Source: JBAXGE01 sp044344145 (GTDB lineage Bacteria; Planctomycetota; Phycisphaerae; WQYP01). From it: DNA of 6,535 nt. Position 1 is the stretch's first letter, and each line of letters begins with the position of its first letter. Where the stretch lies: the NCBI GenBank assembly GCA_044344145.1, contig JBIJDM010000172.1, positions 1-6,535 on the forward strand. Direction: 5' to 3'. Below the pieces are notes generated by a model, which was not told where the DNA came from, made no database searches, and saw only the letters and a program-made list of their open reading frames with translations. A program made the translations under genes and the position numbers. Of the stretch, positions 6,057 through 6,535 are shown piece after piece.

Positions 6057-6535
6057 ATGGCAAATCTTGATTTCTATGCCGCCGGTGATGATTTACGCGA
6101 GTTGGTTGCGTACATATTTTCCGAAACCGATATCGTGGTATATGAATCGGCTTCTGAGTATGACCGGGAAGTACGGCAATTTCGGTCGGTTGCTGAGTTA
6201 GAAGCAGTCTTTCAGTTAGGCGCGTATCGGGCGGGTTACCTGCAATTATGGTCACCATCGGTTATGGCACATCCAGTCATTCGGCGCGTTGAGCTGAACC
6301 GGGTGCCGGGGCATACCTTCCGCTACGATGTCGAGGGGGTTGGCCTCATCCAGCTATATCTCGATGGCATTCGCGATGGCGTTGTCTACCATACGCACTA
6401 CGGTCATTGGAACGAGGCCGGAGCACGTGCGCGGTCAACACTTCCGGCTGATGCTTGTGACTGGCGTGCATTAGTCAAGCTCTCGGGACGCATTCAACGG
6501 CATATTCGTCGTCGCCGCGCTGTTGCTAAACTCTA
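6057..6535 (+). CDS. Hypothetical protein, cut by the right edge
   Basis: An open frame begins with ATG at 6057, 11 bases after GAGG (6042-6045), and stays open for 159 codons to the window end, so the C-terminus is missing. The translation begins MANLDFYAAGDDLRELVAYI and looks like a real protein of mixed alpha/beta composition. Notable blocks are VVYESASEYDREVRQFRS, then GLIQLYLDGIRDGVVYHTHY followed by GHWNEAGARAR, then CDWRALVKLSGRIQRHIRRR. The visible part ends in a strongly basic stretch. No signal peptide or membrane helix is visible. I do not recognise the family and assign no function. Base composition is the lowest in the window (25/60 G+C at 6061-6120), which suggests a different origin from the GH78 gene. 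It follows the DUF5063 gene in the same direction. Confidence 0.7.
   Translation, partial: MANLDFYAAGDDLRELVAYIFSETDIVVYESASEYDREVRQFRSVAELEAVFQLGAYRAGYLQLWSPSVMAHPVIRRVELNRVPGHTFRYDVEGVGLIQLYLDGIRDGVVYHTHYGHWNEAGARARSTLPADACDWRALVKLSGRIQRHIRRRRAVAKL

Overview
The window is about 6.5 kb of bacterial chromosome with two parts of different character. The left part, up to about 4.06 kb, is GC-rich: one hand-counted line, 2581-2640, is 41/60 G+C. It holds a frameshifted AraC-family regulator on the minus strand, a tRNA-Pro(TGG), and a long alpha-L-rhamnosidase-like glycoside hydrolase (GH78) gene on the plus strand. The right part, from about 4.06 kb to the end, is visibly AT-richer (6061-6120 is 25/60 G+C). 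It holds four small plus-strand genes with short gaps. These are a YdeI-like protein, a predicted lipoprotein with an unusual domain combination, a DUF5063 protein, and an unrecognised gene that runs off the right edge.

The organism looks like a high-GC Gram-negative bacterium, because a predicted lipoprotein carries an ExbD/TolR-like periplasmic domain. A cytoplasmic GH78 enzyme beside an AraC regulator is a common sugar-use arrangement in Verrucomicrobiota, Planctomycetota and similar polysaccharide degraders. No gene here fixes the phylum, so the lineage is a guess.

Region by region: 1-290 holds no supported gene. 291-1188 (minus) is the AraC-type regulator, whose cupin half and helix-turn-helix half lie in different frames. 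1234-1306 is tRNA-Pro, which lacks one base in its T-arm, and a hairpin resembling a terminator follows it. 1443-3866 is the GH78 gene with a TTG start. 3867-4163 contains an 8-bp-arm near-palindrome, the possible 3' relic of a membrane protein on the minus strand, and a good sigma70-type promoter. 4164-4727, 4765-5397, 5478-5984 and 6057 to the edge are the four accessory genes.

How the genes work together: the regulator and GH78 gene fit a rhamnoside-use locus, with the regulator probably inactive if the frameshift is real. The right-hand genes share orientation and tight spacing and may be co-transcribed from the promoter near 4074-4102. They are not a recognised pathway and read as an accessory cluster. 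The most unusual item is the lipoprotein, which joins an EF-Tu domain-2-like beta-barrel to an ExbD/TolR-like domain. The regulator frameshift and the tRNA lesion are both single-base indels within about 0.7 kb. They could be real decay or consensus errors in the assembly.
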